DNA of 26,421 nucleotides, taken from NCBI GenBank assembly GCA_038123275.1, contig JAYORG010000019.1, positions 1 to 26,421 of the forward strand. Reading direction: 5' to 3'. Under the pieces are notes generated by a model. That model was given only the letters and a program-made list of their open reading frames with translations. It had not been told where the DNA came from and ran no database searches. The position numbers and the translations under genes were made by a program. Below, piece by piece: positions 14,840 through 22,334 of the stretch. How positions within the stretch are numbered: position 1 is the stretch's first letter; each line of letters starts with the position of its first letter. The DNA comes from CAJQHT01 sp038123275. GTDB taxonomy: Bacteria > Pseudomonadota > Alphaproteobacteria > Rickettsiales > UBA1997.

Positions 14840-15220
14840 TTATTTAGTAACTTTTTTCTTACCAGCTACGGCAACTGCCTTACCTTTACGAGTTCTAGCA
14901 TTAGTGTGAGTTCTCTGTCCTCTTACCGGTAAACGTTTTACATGCCTAATACCACGATAACAACCCAAATCTGTTAACCTTTTAATATCTGATACTCTTT
15001 GTCTTCTAAGATCACCTTCTAATATTGGATATTCCTTAGCTAATAAATCTCTAACTTCAGATAACTTAGACTCAGCAATATCTAGAGTTCTAGTTGCTAG
15101 GTTAATTTTTAACTTTTTACAAATTTCATGAGCAGTACTCTTACCAACACCATAAACATATGTTAATGATATAACGAATCTTTTTTCTTTTGGAATATTA
15201 ACACCAGCTATCCTTGCCAA
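14840..15220 (-). CDS. rpsM: 30S ribosomal protein S13 (TTG start)
   Basis: S13 lies in the 30S head and contacts the P-site tRNA and L5. The 126-aa protein has the N-terminal ARIAGVNIPKEKRFVISLTYVYGVG and a helix-two-turn-helix. CYRGIRHVKRLPVRGQRTHTNARTRKG precedes the basic tail. The start is TTG at 15220, since the family N-terminus begins exactly there. A strong AAGGAG (complement of 15227-15232) precedes it by 6 nt and decides the start. It follows adk with a 27-nt gap; no rpmJ is found between them. Confidence 0.97.
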   Translation of the reverse strand: MARIAGVNIPKEKRFVISLTYVYGVGKSTAHEICKKLKINLATRTLDIAESKLSEVRDLLAKEYPILEGDLRRQRVSDIKRLTDLGCYRGIRHVKRLPVRGQRTHTNARTRKGKAVAVAGKKKVTK

Positions 15221-15247
15221 AGTAGTCTCCTTTTATAAATTTAATAA

Positions 15248-15925
15248 TTATTTCCTTAAAGTAGGTTTAACTCTAGAAGAGTTGATACTATCTCTAATCT
15301 CATTTTTTACGAGGTCAATAGGTTTTAAACCATTCACGGTAGAAATCAAGTCTTTTTTTGTATACAAATCAATTAATTGCTTTGTATCTTTGTGATAAAC
15401 TTTTAGTCTATTCACAACTGTATCTTCATTATCATCCGCCCTGCTAGATAAATTTGTTGAATTACAACTATCGCAAACCCCTTCTTTACTAGTATTGTTA
15501 AAAAATTTATTATATACAGTACCACAATCAGAACAAGAAAATCTTCCGGAAATTCTTTTTACTATAACATCATCTGAAACCTCTAAATTAATTACTGTAG
15601 AAATTGATTTATTAATTTCTGATAAACTATTATCTAAAGAAACAGCTTGTGATAGATTTCTTGGAAAACCATCAAGAATAAAACCATTATTACAATCTTC
15701 TTCTAAAAGACGCTTTTTAATAATGTCAATAACAACACTATCGGGAACCAAAGAGCCATCATCCATATATTTCTTGGCTAACATACCAATATCGCTTTTA
15801 TTTTTTACCTCTAAGCGCAAAATTTCGCCTGTAGAAATTGTTGGAATATTTAACTCTTCTGCTAAAATTGCAGCTTGAGTACCCTTTCCTGAGCCGGGAG
15901 CTCCTAAAAAAATTATATTTGACAT
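15248..15925 (-). CDS. adk: Adenylate kinase with zinc-type lid
   Basis: This kinase catalyses ATP + AMP to 2 ADP. The 225-aa protein has the P-loop GAPGSGKGTQ (8-17), the AMP-binding STGEILR, and GFILDGFPRNLSQA (81-94). The lid RISGRFSCSDCGTVYN carries Cys131/Cys134 and Cys151/Cys154, a four-cysteine zinc site. The long-lid form is intact. A basic C-terminal extension (SSRVKPTLRK) follows the core. It is embedded between secY and rpsM, a common order in alphaproteobacteria, 18 nt after secY. Confidence 0.97.
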   Translation of the reverse strand: MSNIIFLGAPGSGKGTQAAILAEELNIPTISTGEILRLEVKNKSDIGMLAKKYMDDGSLVPDSVVIDIIKKRLLEEDCNNGFILDGFPRNLSQAVSLDNSLSEINKSISTVINLEVSDDVIVKRISGRFSCSDCGTVYNKFFNNTSKEGVCDSCNSTNLSSRADDNEDTVVNRLKVYHKDTKQLIDLYTKKDLISTVNGLKPIDLVKNEIRDSINSSRVKPTLRK

Positions 15926-15943
15926 ATTTAATAATTAAATTGA

Positions 15944-17218
15944 CTATCTTGACCTTACTCTAACTTTTCTTCTCTTACCAACTGCATTGTATTTTCCAGA
16001 AAATAAATGAGATTGTACTTGGTTTACTAAATCTAATATGACATTAACCATAATCAATATTCCAGTACCACCTATATATAAAGGCATAGAATAGTTAGTT
16101 ATTAAAATCTCTGGAATAATACAAACTGCTACTAGATATAAGCCACCAGCCATTGTTAAACGAGCAATTACAGAATCTAAATAGGAAGAAGTTCCTTCTC
16201 CTGGCCTAATACCTAATATAAAACAATTACTCTTCTTTAAGTTATTAGCTACATCTTTAGTATTAAAAATAATAGAAGAATAAAAAAATGAGAAAAACAT
16301 TATTAAAGCAGAAAAAACAATTAAATAAATTGCACCACCTCTTCTAAAAAATGATAATATTAAATCACCATCATCACCCATAAATTGAGCAATAGCAGAT
16401 GGAAACATCAAGATTGAACTAGCAAAAATTGGTGGTATAACTCCAGAAATATTAAGCTTTAATGGTAAAAAAGATGAATCTTTCATGCCGTTAGCTCTCA
16501 TCATGGCGCTATTAGGATATTGAATCTTAATATTTCGATAAGTCCTCTCAATAAAGGCAATTACCGCTACAAATCCTACAAAAGCCACGAAGAAAAGTAT
16601 TACAAATATCCAAGAGTAAACCCCACTTCTAGATAGATCTAAAAATTGAGCAAAAGTGGTTGGAATTGAAGAAACAATACCCACAAATATTATCAAAGAT
16701 ATTCCATTTCCAATCCCAGATGCGGTAATTCTTTCACCAAACCACATCAACATAACTGTTCCACCTACTAGACTAACGCAAGTTGTCCATAAGAAGATTC
16801 TAGAATCACTAATAAAAACATTATTATCAACATTTGATAAAGCATAATAAACCCCTAGAGACTGGAATAAGGATAAGATAATTGTAAAATAACGAGTATA
16901 TTGGTTGATTTTCATTCTACCATATTCACCTTCCTTTTTTAAAGCTGCCAAACCTTTATGCATAGCCGTAAGAAGCTGCATAATAATTGAAGCAGTAATA
17001 TAAGGCATAATATTAAGGGCAAATATACTCATTCTCTCTAGCGCACCGCCAGAAAAGAGATTGATCATTCCAAATATATTTGAACCTTCGGAGGTAAAAA
17101 ACTTTTGAATAACTTCACTATTAATTCCAGGTATAGGCACAAAAGTACCAAACCTATATATCAATAATATGGATAGAGTAAATAATATTCTTTTTTTTAG
17201 ATCGGAGTTATTTTGCAC
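15944..17218 (-). CDS. secY: Protein translocase subunit SecY (GTG start)
   Basis: SecY is the channel of the Sec translocon. The 424-aa protein has ten membrane helices, beginning with LKKRILFTLSILLIYRFGTFVPIPGIN. The plug region contains IFGMINLFSGGALERMSIFALNIMPYITASIIMQLL, and the cytosolic C5 loop ends the run at RPGEGTSSYLDSVIARLT. The basic tail is GKRRKVRVRSR. The N-terminus is shorter than in E. coli. I accept GTG at 17218, because an in-frame TAA lies only four codons upstream and no ATG precedes the first helix. A 7-bp hairpin stands 9 nt ahead of the start. Confidence 0.96.
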   Translation of the reverse strand: MQNNSDLKKRILFTLSILLIYRFGTFVPIPGINSEVIQKFFTSEGSNIFGMINLFSGGALERMSIFALNIMPYITASIIMQLLTAMHKGLAALKKEGEYGRMKINQYTRYFTIILSLFQSLGVYYALSNVDNNVFISDSRIFLWTTCVSLVGGTVMLMWFGERITASGIGNGISLIIFVGIVSSIPTTFAQFLDLSRSGVYSWIFVILFFVAFVGFVAVIAFIERTYRNIKIQYPNSAMMRANGMKDSSFLPLKLNISGVIPPIFASSILMFPSAIAQFMGDDGDLILSFFRRGGAIYLIVFSALIMFFSFFYSSIIFNTKDVANNLKKSNCFILGIRPGEGTSSYLDSVIARLTMAGGLYLVAVCIIPEILITNYSMPLYIGGTGILIMVNVILDLVNQVQSHLFSGKYNAVGKRRKVRVRSR

Positions 17219-17226
17219 TTTCAGTT

Positions 17227-17243
17227 TTTAGAATATTTCTAAA
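17227..17243 (-). other. Hairpin just upstream of the secY start
   Basis: TTTAGAA (17227-17233) and TTCTAAA (17237-17243) form a perfect 7-bp inverted repeat with a 3-nt loop, 8 nt before the secY GTG. It is followed by an A-rich, not T-rich, stretch on the coding strand, so it is not a terminator. The low G+C makes the stem weak. It occupies the only sizeable gap (56 nt) in this part of the operon. Confidence 0.4.
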
Positions 17244-17274
17244 TATTAATGAAAAACTTTAAAAAAGTTATTTT

Positions 17275-17706
17275 CTAAGCAGCAAAAACCTGGGCTTTTT
17301 TAGAATAAAAATCTACCTGAATTTTTAGACCTTCATTTTTAACTTCTAAATTACCCATTATTAGCTTTACTTTGCTATCTTTATTATTTAGCAAACCAAA
17401 GCTAACTAGGTCTTCTTTTGCTAAATTCTTCTTTGTAACCTTATTCTTTTTTATAGCAGCCAAAACATCTTTAATATTAACAATTTCGTAAGATTCTCCA
17501 CTTTGACTTCTGAAACCCTTTTTAGGCAATCTCATATAAATTGGAGTTTGTCCACCCTCAAATAACTTTAAAGCCACACCAGAGCGAGATTTTTGTCCTT
17601 TAACACCATGTCCAGATGTCTTACCTGTTCCAGATCCTATACCACGACCAACTCTCTTGCGGTTATCAGTTTTGATCTTATTAATATTATTTAAAGTAAT
17701 AGACAT
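17275..17706 (-). CDS. rplO: 50S ribosomal protein L15
   Basis: L15 is an early 50S assembly protein. The 143-aa protein has the glycine-rich basic N-terminal extension KRVGRGIGSGTGKTSGHGVKGQKSRSG that enters the ribosome. LFEGGQTPIYMRLPKKGFRSQSGESYEIVNI and a globular C-terminal half complete it. It is full length, 15 nt downstream of rpmD, with a 56-nt gap to secY. The start ATG 17706 matches the family. Confidence 0.96.
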   Translation of the reverse strand: MSITLNNINKIKTDNRKRVGRGIGSGTGKTSGHGVKGQKSRSGVALKLFEGGQTPIYMRLPKKGFRSQSGESYEIVNIKDVLAAIKKNKVTKKNLAKEDLVSFGLLNNKDSKVKLIMGNLEVKNEGLKIQVDFYSKKAQVFAA

Positions 17707-17721
17707 ATTAAGTAATTTTAA

Positions 17722-17934
17722 TTAATTGACACTAACTTTTATTAAATGCTCAACCTTTTTGATCATTCCAATAGTTTCCTTAGAACATAACAGGGTTGAT
17801 TTACTACCGATACCCTTAAGTCCAAGACCAGTAAGGTTTGCTTTTTGACCCTTAGTTAAACCAGAAAAACCTCTAGTTTGAACCAATAATATATTCTTTT
17901 TTAATATTGTATCTAAAGACATATTTTTACTCAT
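17722..17934 (-). CDS. rpmD: 50S ribosomal protein L30
   Basis: L30 is a small 50S protein. The core ILLVQTRGFSGLTKGQKANLTGLGLKGIGSKSTLLCSKETIGMIKKVEHLIKV shows the alpha-beta pattern of the family, although it is diverged. I start it at ATG 17934 (70 aa), overlapping the rpsE stop by 8 nt. Alternatives are an in-frame GTG at 17940 and an ATG at 17922, both compatible with the conserved core. Its place between rpsE and rplO is standard. Confidence 0.88.
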   Translation of the reverse strand: MSKNMSLDTILKKNILLVQTRGFSGLTKGQKANLTGLGLKGIGSKSTLLCSKETIGMIKKVEHLIKVSVN

Positions 17935-18502
17935 TTGCACTTACTATATTTAACGCTAAATTTCTCTTTTTAACAATATGAGAAACATCTTTTAACCTTC
18001 TATCTGCAATCATTTTAGGAGATAGAAGAGATTTTAAAGCTTCAAAAGTTGCGGCAACCATATTATAAGGATTGGAAGTTCCTATTGATTTTGCTACAAT
18101 ATCATTAATTCCGGCACATTCAAAAATAGCACGCATTGGACCACCAGCTATAACACCTGTACCAGGGGGAGCTGATCTTAAATTAACTTTACCAGCGCAA
18201 AATCTACCCTCAATATCATGATGAATTGTTCTGCCCTCTTTCAAAGCAACTTTAATTAAAGACTTTTTAGCAGCTTCAAAAGCTTTATTTTTAGCATCCA
18301 TTACTTCCTTGGCATTGCCTTTACCAAATCCAACTTTACCATTTTTATCACCAACAACAACTAAAGCGGCAAAAGAAAAGTTTTTACCACCTTTAACAGT
18401 TTTAGAAACTTTATTAACCAAAACCAACTTCTCTACAAGTTCACCACTATTGCTACTTTTGTTGTTGTTGTTATTATTGTTACTATTATTAGATTTTGAC
18501 AT
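17927..18502 (-). CDS. rpsE: 30S ribosomal protein S5 with Asn-rich N-terminus
   Basis: S5 contributes to decoding fidelity and mRNA unwinding at the entry channel. The 191-aa protein has a low-complexity start (residues 4-19) with a run of about seven Asn. The double-stranded-RNA-binding fold follows (LVLVNKVSKTVKGGKNFSFAALVVVGDKNGKVGFGKGNAKEV), then the C-terminal domain with GAGGPMRAIFECAGINDIVAKS-like residues and GTSNPYNMVAATF. The Asn stretch is encoded by mixed AAC/AAT codons. Its 3' end overlaps rpmD. Confidence 0.96.
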   Translation of the reverse strand: MSKSNNSNNNNNNNKSSNSGELVEKLVLVNKVSKTVKGGKNFSFAALVVVGDKNGKVGFGKGNAKEVMDAKNKAFEAAKKSLIKVALKEGRTIHHDIEGRFCAGKVNLRSAPPGTGVIAGGPMRAIFECAGINDIVAKSIGTSNPYNMVAATFEALKSLLSPKMIADRRLKDVSHIVKKRNLALNIVSANE

Positions 18503-18528
18503 CCCTTTTAATAATTAAATTTTTGTTT

Positions 18529-18891
18529 TTAAAATTTTAAGCCTTTACCACGACAAGACTGCGCAAAAGACTTAACTCTACCATTATAAAGATACGCTCC
18601 TTTATCAAATACTACCTTCTCTATCTTTTTTGCACTGCATAATCTAGAAAATTCTTCACCAACTAACTTAGCAATATCAACTCCCTTATGCTCTTTTTTA
18701 ATCTTATCTTTAGCACTTAAAGAAGAACAAGAAACAATAACATTACCATTATTATCGTCTATTAACTGAGCATAGAAATTTTTATTAGACCTAAAAACTG
18801 CTATTCTTGGGCGACTAGACTTATTGTTAGATTTAACTCTATTTCTAATTCTATTTTTTCTTCTAGTAAAACTATCTAACCTTATTGACAT
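18529..18891 (-). CDS. rplR: 50S ribosomal protein L18
   Basis: L18 binds 5S rRNA together with L5. The 120-aa protein has a basic N-terminus (FTRRKNRIRNRVK), RPRIAVFRSNKNFYAQLIDD, and AKLVGEEFSRLCSAKKIEKVVFDKGAYLYNGRVKSFAQSCRGKGLKF-type blocks, ending as the family does. The length is normal. It sits between rplF (11 nt) and rpsE (26 nt). Confidence 0.96.
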   Translation of the reverse strand: MSIRLDSFTRRKNRIRNRVKSNNKSSRPRIAVFRSNKNFYAQLIDDNNGNVIVSCSSLSAKDKIKKEHKGVDIAKLVGEEFSRLCSAKKIEKVVFDKGAYLYNGRVKSFAQSCRGKGLKF

Positions 18892-18902
18892 ATCAAATTT
18901 AA

Positions 18903-19436
18903 TTATTTTTTCTTACCTTCTTTGCGAACTATAATGCTTCCAGCTATTTTGACCCCTTTACCCTTGTAAGGTTCAGGCTTTCTAAAAGCAATAATTTCTG
19001 AGGCAACTTGACCTACTAAAACCTTATCATAACTACTTAGTCTAATTATATTAGGCTTTTCAAACCCGGCTGTTACCGCATCTGGTAAATTATAGAAAAT
19101 CTCATGACTATAACCCAGATTAAGAACAACCATTTTTTGATTAACCGAAGCTTTATAACCAACTCCATTAACTTCTAAAACTATTTCAAAAGGCTTTATC
19201 ATGCCAGAAACAATATTATTAATATTACTTCTATCCATACCAACATCAATCGAGAAGGCTTTATTGCCATTTTTTGCAGTTAATTTGACTTGATTATCAG
19301 CATAATTAACTTCAACATTAGGTCTAACACTATAATCCCTAGTTAACTTACCATTATCAAATTTTATATTATTACCACTAATTTCTACCTTAAACTCTTC
19401 AGGCACTGCAACTGGTAATTTTCCAACTCTTGACAT
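18903..19436 (-). CDS. rplF: 50S ribosomal protein L6
   Basis: L6 lies at the base of the L7/L12 stalk near the GTPase centre. The 177-aa protein has two tandem L6 domains. It starts MSRVGKLPVAVPEEFKVEI. The second domain carries LEVNGVGYKASV and LNLGYSHEI. The diagnostic end is AFRKPEPYKGKGVK followed by the basic IIVRKEGKKK. It is full length, between rpsH (13 nt) and rplR (11 nt). Confidence 0.97.
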   Translation of the reverse strand: MSRVGKLPVAVPEEFKVEISGNNIKFDNGKLTRDYSVRPNVEVNYADNQVKLTAKNGNKAFSIDVGMDRSNINNIVSGMIKPFEIVLEVNGVGYKASVNQKMVVLNLGYSHEIFYNLPDAVTAGFEKPNIIRLSSYDKVLVGQVASEIIAFRKPEPYKGKGVKIAGSIIVRKEGKKK

Positions 19437-19449
19437 ATTTTATTTATAA

Positions 19450-19839
19450 TTAGAAAATTTTTAATAACACTTCGCCACCAACTTTATTGGTTCTAGCAAA
19501 ACTATCTGGGACAACCCCTTTTGATGTTGAAATCACTACAACTCCCAAGCCATTTCTAACTGAAGGAATATCTTTCACTCCACAATATACTCTTTTACCA
19601 GGCTTAGAAACAACATTTATTTCACTAACAACTGGACGAGAAAGATGATATCTTAAATGAATATTAAACTTCTTAGAATCAGGACATTTTGAATAATTCA
19701 AAATATAACCTTCTTCTTTTAAGATTTTTAAAATATCTTCTCTTAATTTAGAAATAGGAGAAGCTATTACGTTTCTCTTAGCTAAATAACCATTACGAAT
19801 CATTGCTACTAAATCCGATACTGTATGACTTACTGACAT
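19450..19839 (-). CDS. rpsH: 30S ribosomal protein S8
   Basis: S8 binds the central domain of 16S rRNA and, in enterobacteria, represses its own operon by binding mRNA. The 129-aa protein has VSDLVAMIRNGYLAKR, SKLREDILKILKEEGYI, SKPGKRVYCGVKDIPSVRNGLGVVVISTSKGV and a short C-terminus. A GGAG that overlaps the rpsN stop lies 4 nt before the ATG, which points to coupling with rpsN. No S8-binding mRNA structure was recognised. Confidence 0.97.
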   Translation of the reverse strand: MSVSHTVSDLVAMIRNGYLAKRNVIASPISKLREDILKILKEEGYILNYSKCPDSKKFNIHLRYHLSRPVVSEINVVSKPGKRVYCGVKDIPSVRNGLGVVVISTSKGVVPDSFARTNKVGGEVLLKIF

Positions 19840-19846
19840 ATTACTC

Positions 19847-20152
19847 CTACCAACTTGATTTTATTAAACCCGGAATATGACCCCATGCCGCTAAATCTCT
19901 TAAAGAAATTCTTGATAAGGAAAATTTCCTATAAACACCTCTAGGTCTTCCAGTTAAACTACATCTATTTCTATATCTATTTTTAGCACTATTTCTTGGC
20001 AACTCTGCCAATTTAGTTTGAGCTGCTAATCTCTCATCAAAAGATAATGTTTGATCTTTTGCAATCTTAGAAAGATTTGCTCTCTTATCTTTATATTGGC
20101 AAGCCAACTTCTTTCTTCTTATATTTTTCTTAATTGAACTACTTCTAGCCAT
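19847..20152 (-). CDS. rpsN: 30S ribosomal protein S14 (zinc-free form)
   Basis: S14 helps assemble the 30S head. The 101-aa protein is the long form lacking CxxC zinc pairs: MARSSSIKKNIRRKKLACQYK, then LPRNSAKNRYRNRCSLTGRPRGVYRKFSLSR with the C-terminal DLAAWGHIPGLIKSSW. This long zinc-independent version is the usual alphaproteobacterial type. It lies between rplE (19 nt) and rpsH (7 nt). Confidence 0.97.
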   Translation of the reverse strand: MARSSSIKKNIRRKKLACQYKDKRANLSKIAKDQTLSFDERLAAQTKLAELPRNSAKNRYRNRCSLTGRPRGVYRKFSLSRISLRDLAAWGHIPGLIKSSW

Positions 20153-20171
20153 AATTTATTAAAATTTATTA

Positions 20172-20708
20172 TTACCTTATTGGAAGGTTTAATTTTTTTA
20201 ACAAAAACAAGGATTCATCCTTAGTTTTTGCGGTTGTGATGATATTTATATTCATTCCAAAAGTTTTTACAATATTATCTAGATCCACTTCTAAAAATAT
20301 ACTATGATCTTTAATGCCAAAACTATAATGACCACTCTGATTAATACCCTTTTTTGAAAGGCCTCTAAAGTCTCTAATTCTTGGCAAAGATATATATGCT
20401 AGTCTATCGAAAAATTCATACATCTTTTTTCCTCTTAAAGTAACCTTACTACCAACATTCATACCTTCTCTTAATTTAAAAGTAGCTATAGATTTTGTCG
20501 ATTTAGTTAGTACAGCCTTTTGTCCAGCTATTAAAGATAGTTGATTCTCTAAATAAGCACAAAACTTATTATCACTATCAACTGCCTTAATACCAACATT
20601 TAAGCTAATTTTTTTAAGCTTAGGAATTTCTATTGCATTTTTATAACCGAATTTTTCCTGCAATTGTTTTGATACTGAATCTTTATATAATTTTTGAGTA
20701 TGTGACAT
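20172..20708 (-). CDS. rplE: 50S ribosomal protein L5
   Basis: L5 forms the central protuberance with 5S rRNA. The 178-aa protein has a normal start (LYKDSVSKQLQEKFGYKNAIEIPKLKKISLNVG) and KSIATFKLREGMNVGSKVTLRG. FDRLAYISLPRIRDFRGLSKKG is conserved, and GMNINIITTAKTKDESLFLLKKLNLP ends it. It is full length, 7 nt after rplX. Confidence 0.97.
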   Translation of the reverse strand: MSHTQKLYKDSVSKQLQEKFGYKNAIEIPKLKKISLNVGIKAVDSDNKFCAYLENQLSLIAGQKAVLTKSTKSIATFKLREGMNVGSKVTLRGKKMYEFFDRLAYISLPRIRDFRGLSKKGINQSGHYSFGIKDHSIFLEVDLDNIVKTFGMNINIITTAKTKDESLFLLKKLNLPIR

Positions 20709-20715
20709 CTTAAAA

Positions 20716-21033
20716 TTAATCTATTTTTTTACCAGTTTTCTTTGAAACACGGCCTTTCCTTGAGAATTTTTTTCCTTCACCGGAATCAATTACAAAACCT
20801 ATTTTAACCGGTTTACCATCTTCAATATGTGAAATATTAGAGATGTGTATTGACTTTTCAGATTTTACAATCTGACCAGGACCACTTGATGTTGGTTTTT
20901 TGTGAATAGTTGCTAAATTTACACCTTCAACAATTACTCTGTCTTTTAGGACCAACTTAATTTTACCTTTTTTTCCTTTATCTGAACCAGCTATTATTAT
21001 AACTTGATCATTCTTTTTAAACTTTTGTGCCAT
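20716..21033 (-). CDS. rplX: 50S ribosomal protein L24
   Basis: L24 starts 50S assembly near the polypeptide exit. The 105-aa protein has a KOW motif early (KKNDQVIIIAGSDKGKKGKI), then VIVEGVNLATIHKKPTSSGPGQIVKSEKSIHISNISHI, and a C-terminal VGFVIDSGEGKKFSRKGRVSKKTGKKI-type basic tail. The ATG shares a base with the rplN stop (TAATG), implying coupled translation. Confidence 0.96.
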   Translation of the reverse strand: MAQKFKKNDQVIIIAGSDKGKKGKIKLVLKDRVIVEGVNLATIHKKPTSSGPGQIVKSEKSIHISNISHIEDGKPVKIGFVIDSGEGKKFSRKGRVSKKTGKKID

Positions 21034-21401
21034 TATACAACTTCCCCCGCTAATGATGCAATTTTTAAAAACCCTTTATGTCTAACCTCTCTAGCAATTG
21101 GACCAAAAACACGAGTACCAATTGGCTCGTTATCTTTGTCAACTAAAACTACAGCATTGTCATCAAAAACAATAAGGCTACCATCTGCTCTAACTATTTT
21201 ACTTCTAGTTCTAACAATTACACCTCTTGCAACTTGACCTTTTTTAACTTTAGACCCAGGTATTACACTAGTTATAGAAAGGACAACTACATCACCAACT
21301 CCGGTAATCATATGCTTACTTCCACCTAAAACTTTAATACATCTAACAGATTTGGCTCCTGAATTATCAGCGGCAACCAAGGTTGTTTGCATTTGAATCA
21401 T
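21033..21401 (-). CDS. rplN: 50S ribosomal protein L14
   Basis: L14 forms a subunit bridge. The 122-aa protein begins MIQMQTTLVAADNSGAKSVRCIKVLGG and has GDVVVLSITSVIPGSKVKKGQVARGVIVRT. The end block IGTRVFGPIAREVRHKGFLKIASLAGEVV is intact. A strong GGAGGGGG ribosome site lies inside the last codons of rpsQ, whose stop is 1 nt before this ATG. That site is among the strongest in the window and opens the spc-type half of the cluster. Confidence 0.97.
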   Translation of the reverse strand: MIQMQTTLVAADNSGAKSVRCIKVLGGSKHMITGVGDVVVLSITSVIPGSKVKKGQVARGVIVRTRSKIVRADGSLIVFDDNAVVLVDKDNEPIGTRVFGPIAREVRHKGFLKIASLAGEVV

Positions 21402-21402
21402 G

Positions 21403-21624
21403 TTACACCCCCTCCGATCTTAATCTCCATCTCTTCCTTTTGGATATAGGCTTAGACTGATCAACAGACACTTCTTGTCCTACCTTGATATCTTCACCCT
21501 CAAAATGGATTAAATAACTTTTATGAGAAGTAATATATTTTTCATACTTCTTATGCTTCTTGTAAGAAGTTGATACACCTCTAAAAGTTTTATTATCTAT
21601 TATATTTTCAACTTTTACTTTCAT
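21403..21624 (-). CDS. rpsQ: 30S ribosomal protein S17
   Basis: S17 is a primary 16S-binding protein. The 73-aa protein has the OB-fold pattern FRGVSTSYKKHKKYEKYITSHKSYLIHFEGEDIKVGQEVSVDQSKPISKRKRWRL. It is slightly shorter than E. coli S17 (84 aa) at the N-terminus, beginning VKVENIIDNKTF. It follows rpmC by 13 nt. Confidence 0.95.
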   Translation of the reverse strand: MKVKVENIIDNKTFRGVSTSYKKHKKYEKYITSHKSYLIHFEGEDIKVGQEVSVDQSKPISKRKRWRLRSEGV

Positions 21625-21637
21625 TTATCTTAAATAA

Positions 21638-21814
21638 CTATTTTTTAACCTTTACGGCATTTAATTTAGTAAATAATCTTGCCACCTCTTTTTTAGCACT
21701 TCTAATATCTTTTAATGATATAGACTCACCTGAAGCTAGCTTTAATTTCATGACCAAAAGACTTCTCTTTTTTGATCTTATATTTTCTAATAAAGACTTC
21801 TTTTCTTCACTCAT
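21638..21814 (-). CDS. rpmC: 50S ribosomal protein L29
   Basis: L29 is a small two-helix protein next to the exit tunnel. This 58-aa frame begins MSEEKKSLLENIRSKKRSLL and continues VMKLKLASGESISLKDIRSA, then KKEVARLFTKLNAVKVKK, stopping at TAG 21638-21640. It matches L29 in length and pattern (LRxKKRxLLxMKLKLASGE...IRxxKKEVARLxT). It fills the gap between rplP (9 nt) and rpsQ (13 nt), exactly where rpmC belongs. Confidence 0.94.
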   Translation of the reverse strand: MSEEKKSLLENIRSKKRSLLVMKLKLASGESISLKDIRSAKKEVARLFTKLNAVKVKK

Positions 21815-21823
21815 AATATCAAA

Positions 21824-22237
21824 TTAAATAATATTTATTACCTTTGTTTTAAAAGGTAACTTTGCAGCCGCTTTTGCTAAAGCTTCACCAGCAATTTCAT
21901 CACTAACACCATCAATCTCAAATATAACTCTTCCTGGCTTAATCTTCATCATGTAATATTCAATACTTCCTTTACCACTACCCATTCTAACTTCTGCTGG
22001 TTTTTTAGTAACAGGAGTATGAGGAAAAACAGTAATCCATAACTTTCCAGCTCTTTTCATACACCTAGTAATTACCTTTCTAGCAGATTCAATCTGACGT
22101 GAATTAATTCTGCCAGATTCTAATGACTTTAAACCAAAAGAACCGTATGACAACTTATTGCCAGAAGTAGCATATCCAGTTATTTTCTTACCGCCTTTCT
22201 GCGATTTTCTATATTTTGTCTTCTTTGGTACTAACAT
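21824..22237 (-). CDS. rplP: 50S ribosomal protein L16
   Basis: L16 helps position tRNA in the A site. The 137-aa protein has MLVPKKTKYRKSQKG, FGLKSLESGRINSRQIESARKVITRCMKRAGKLWITVFPHTPVTKKPAEVRMGSGKGSIEYYMMKIKPGRVIFEIDGV in the family order, and KLPFKTKVI at the end. It is full length. Unlike in most genomes, it is separated from rpsC by 97 nt of non-coding DNA. Confidence 0.97.
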   Translation of the reverse strand: MLVPKKTKYRKSQKGGKKITGYATSGNKLSYGSFGLKSLESGRINSRQIESARKVITRCMKRAGKLWITVFPHTPVTKKPAEVRMGSGKGSIEYYMMKIKPGRVIFEIDGVSDEIAGEALAKAAAKLPFKTKVINII

Positions 22238-22268
22238 TTATTCTTAAATCAAAATTTTAGGAACGTGA

Positions 22269-22297
22269 AATCTATATTCTACTATCAGTAAAGTCAA
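22269..22297 (-). promoter_or_regulatory. Candidate internal promoter between rpsC and rplP
   Basis: On the minus strand TTGACT (complement of 22292-22297) is followed after 17 nt by TAGATT (complement of 22269-22274), or after 15 nt by TATAGA. The site lies in an unusual 97-nt gap and points toward rplP. A small CCAA...TTGG inverted repeat (22309-22320) lies between rpsC and this site. The resemblance is modest. Confidence 0.35.
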
Positions 22298-22334
22298 CTC
22301 CTTAATGCCAAATAATTGGAATTTGATAGAGGAT

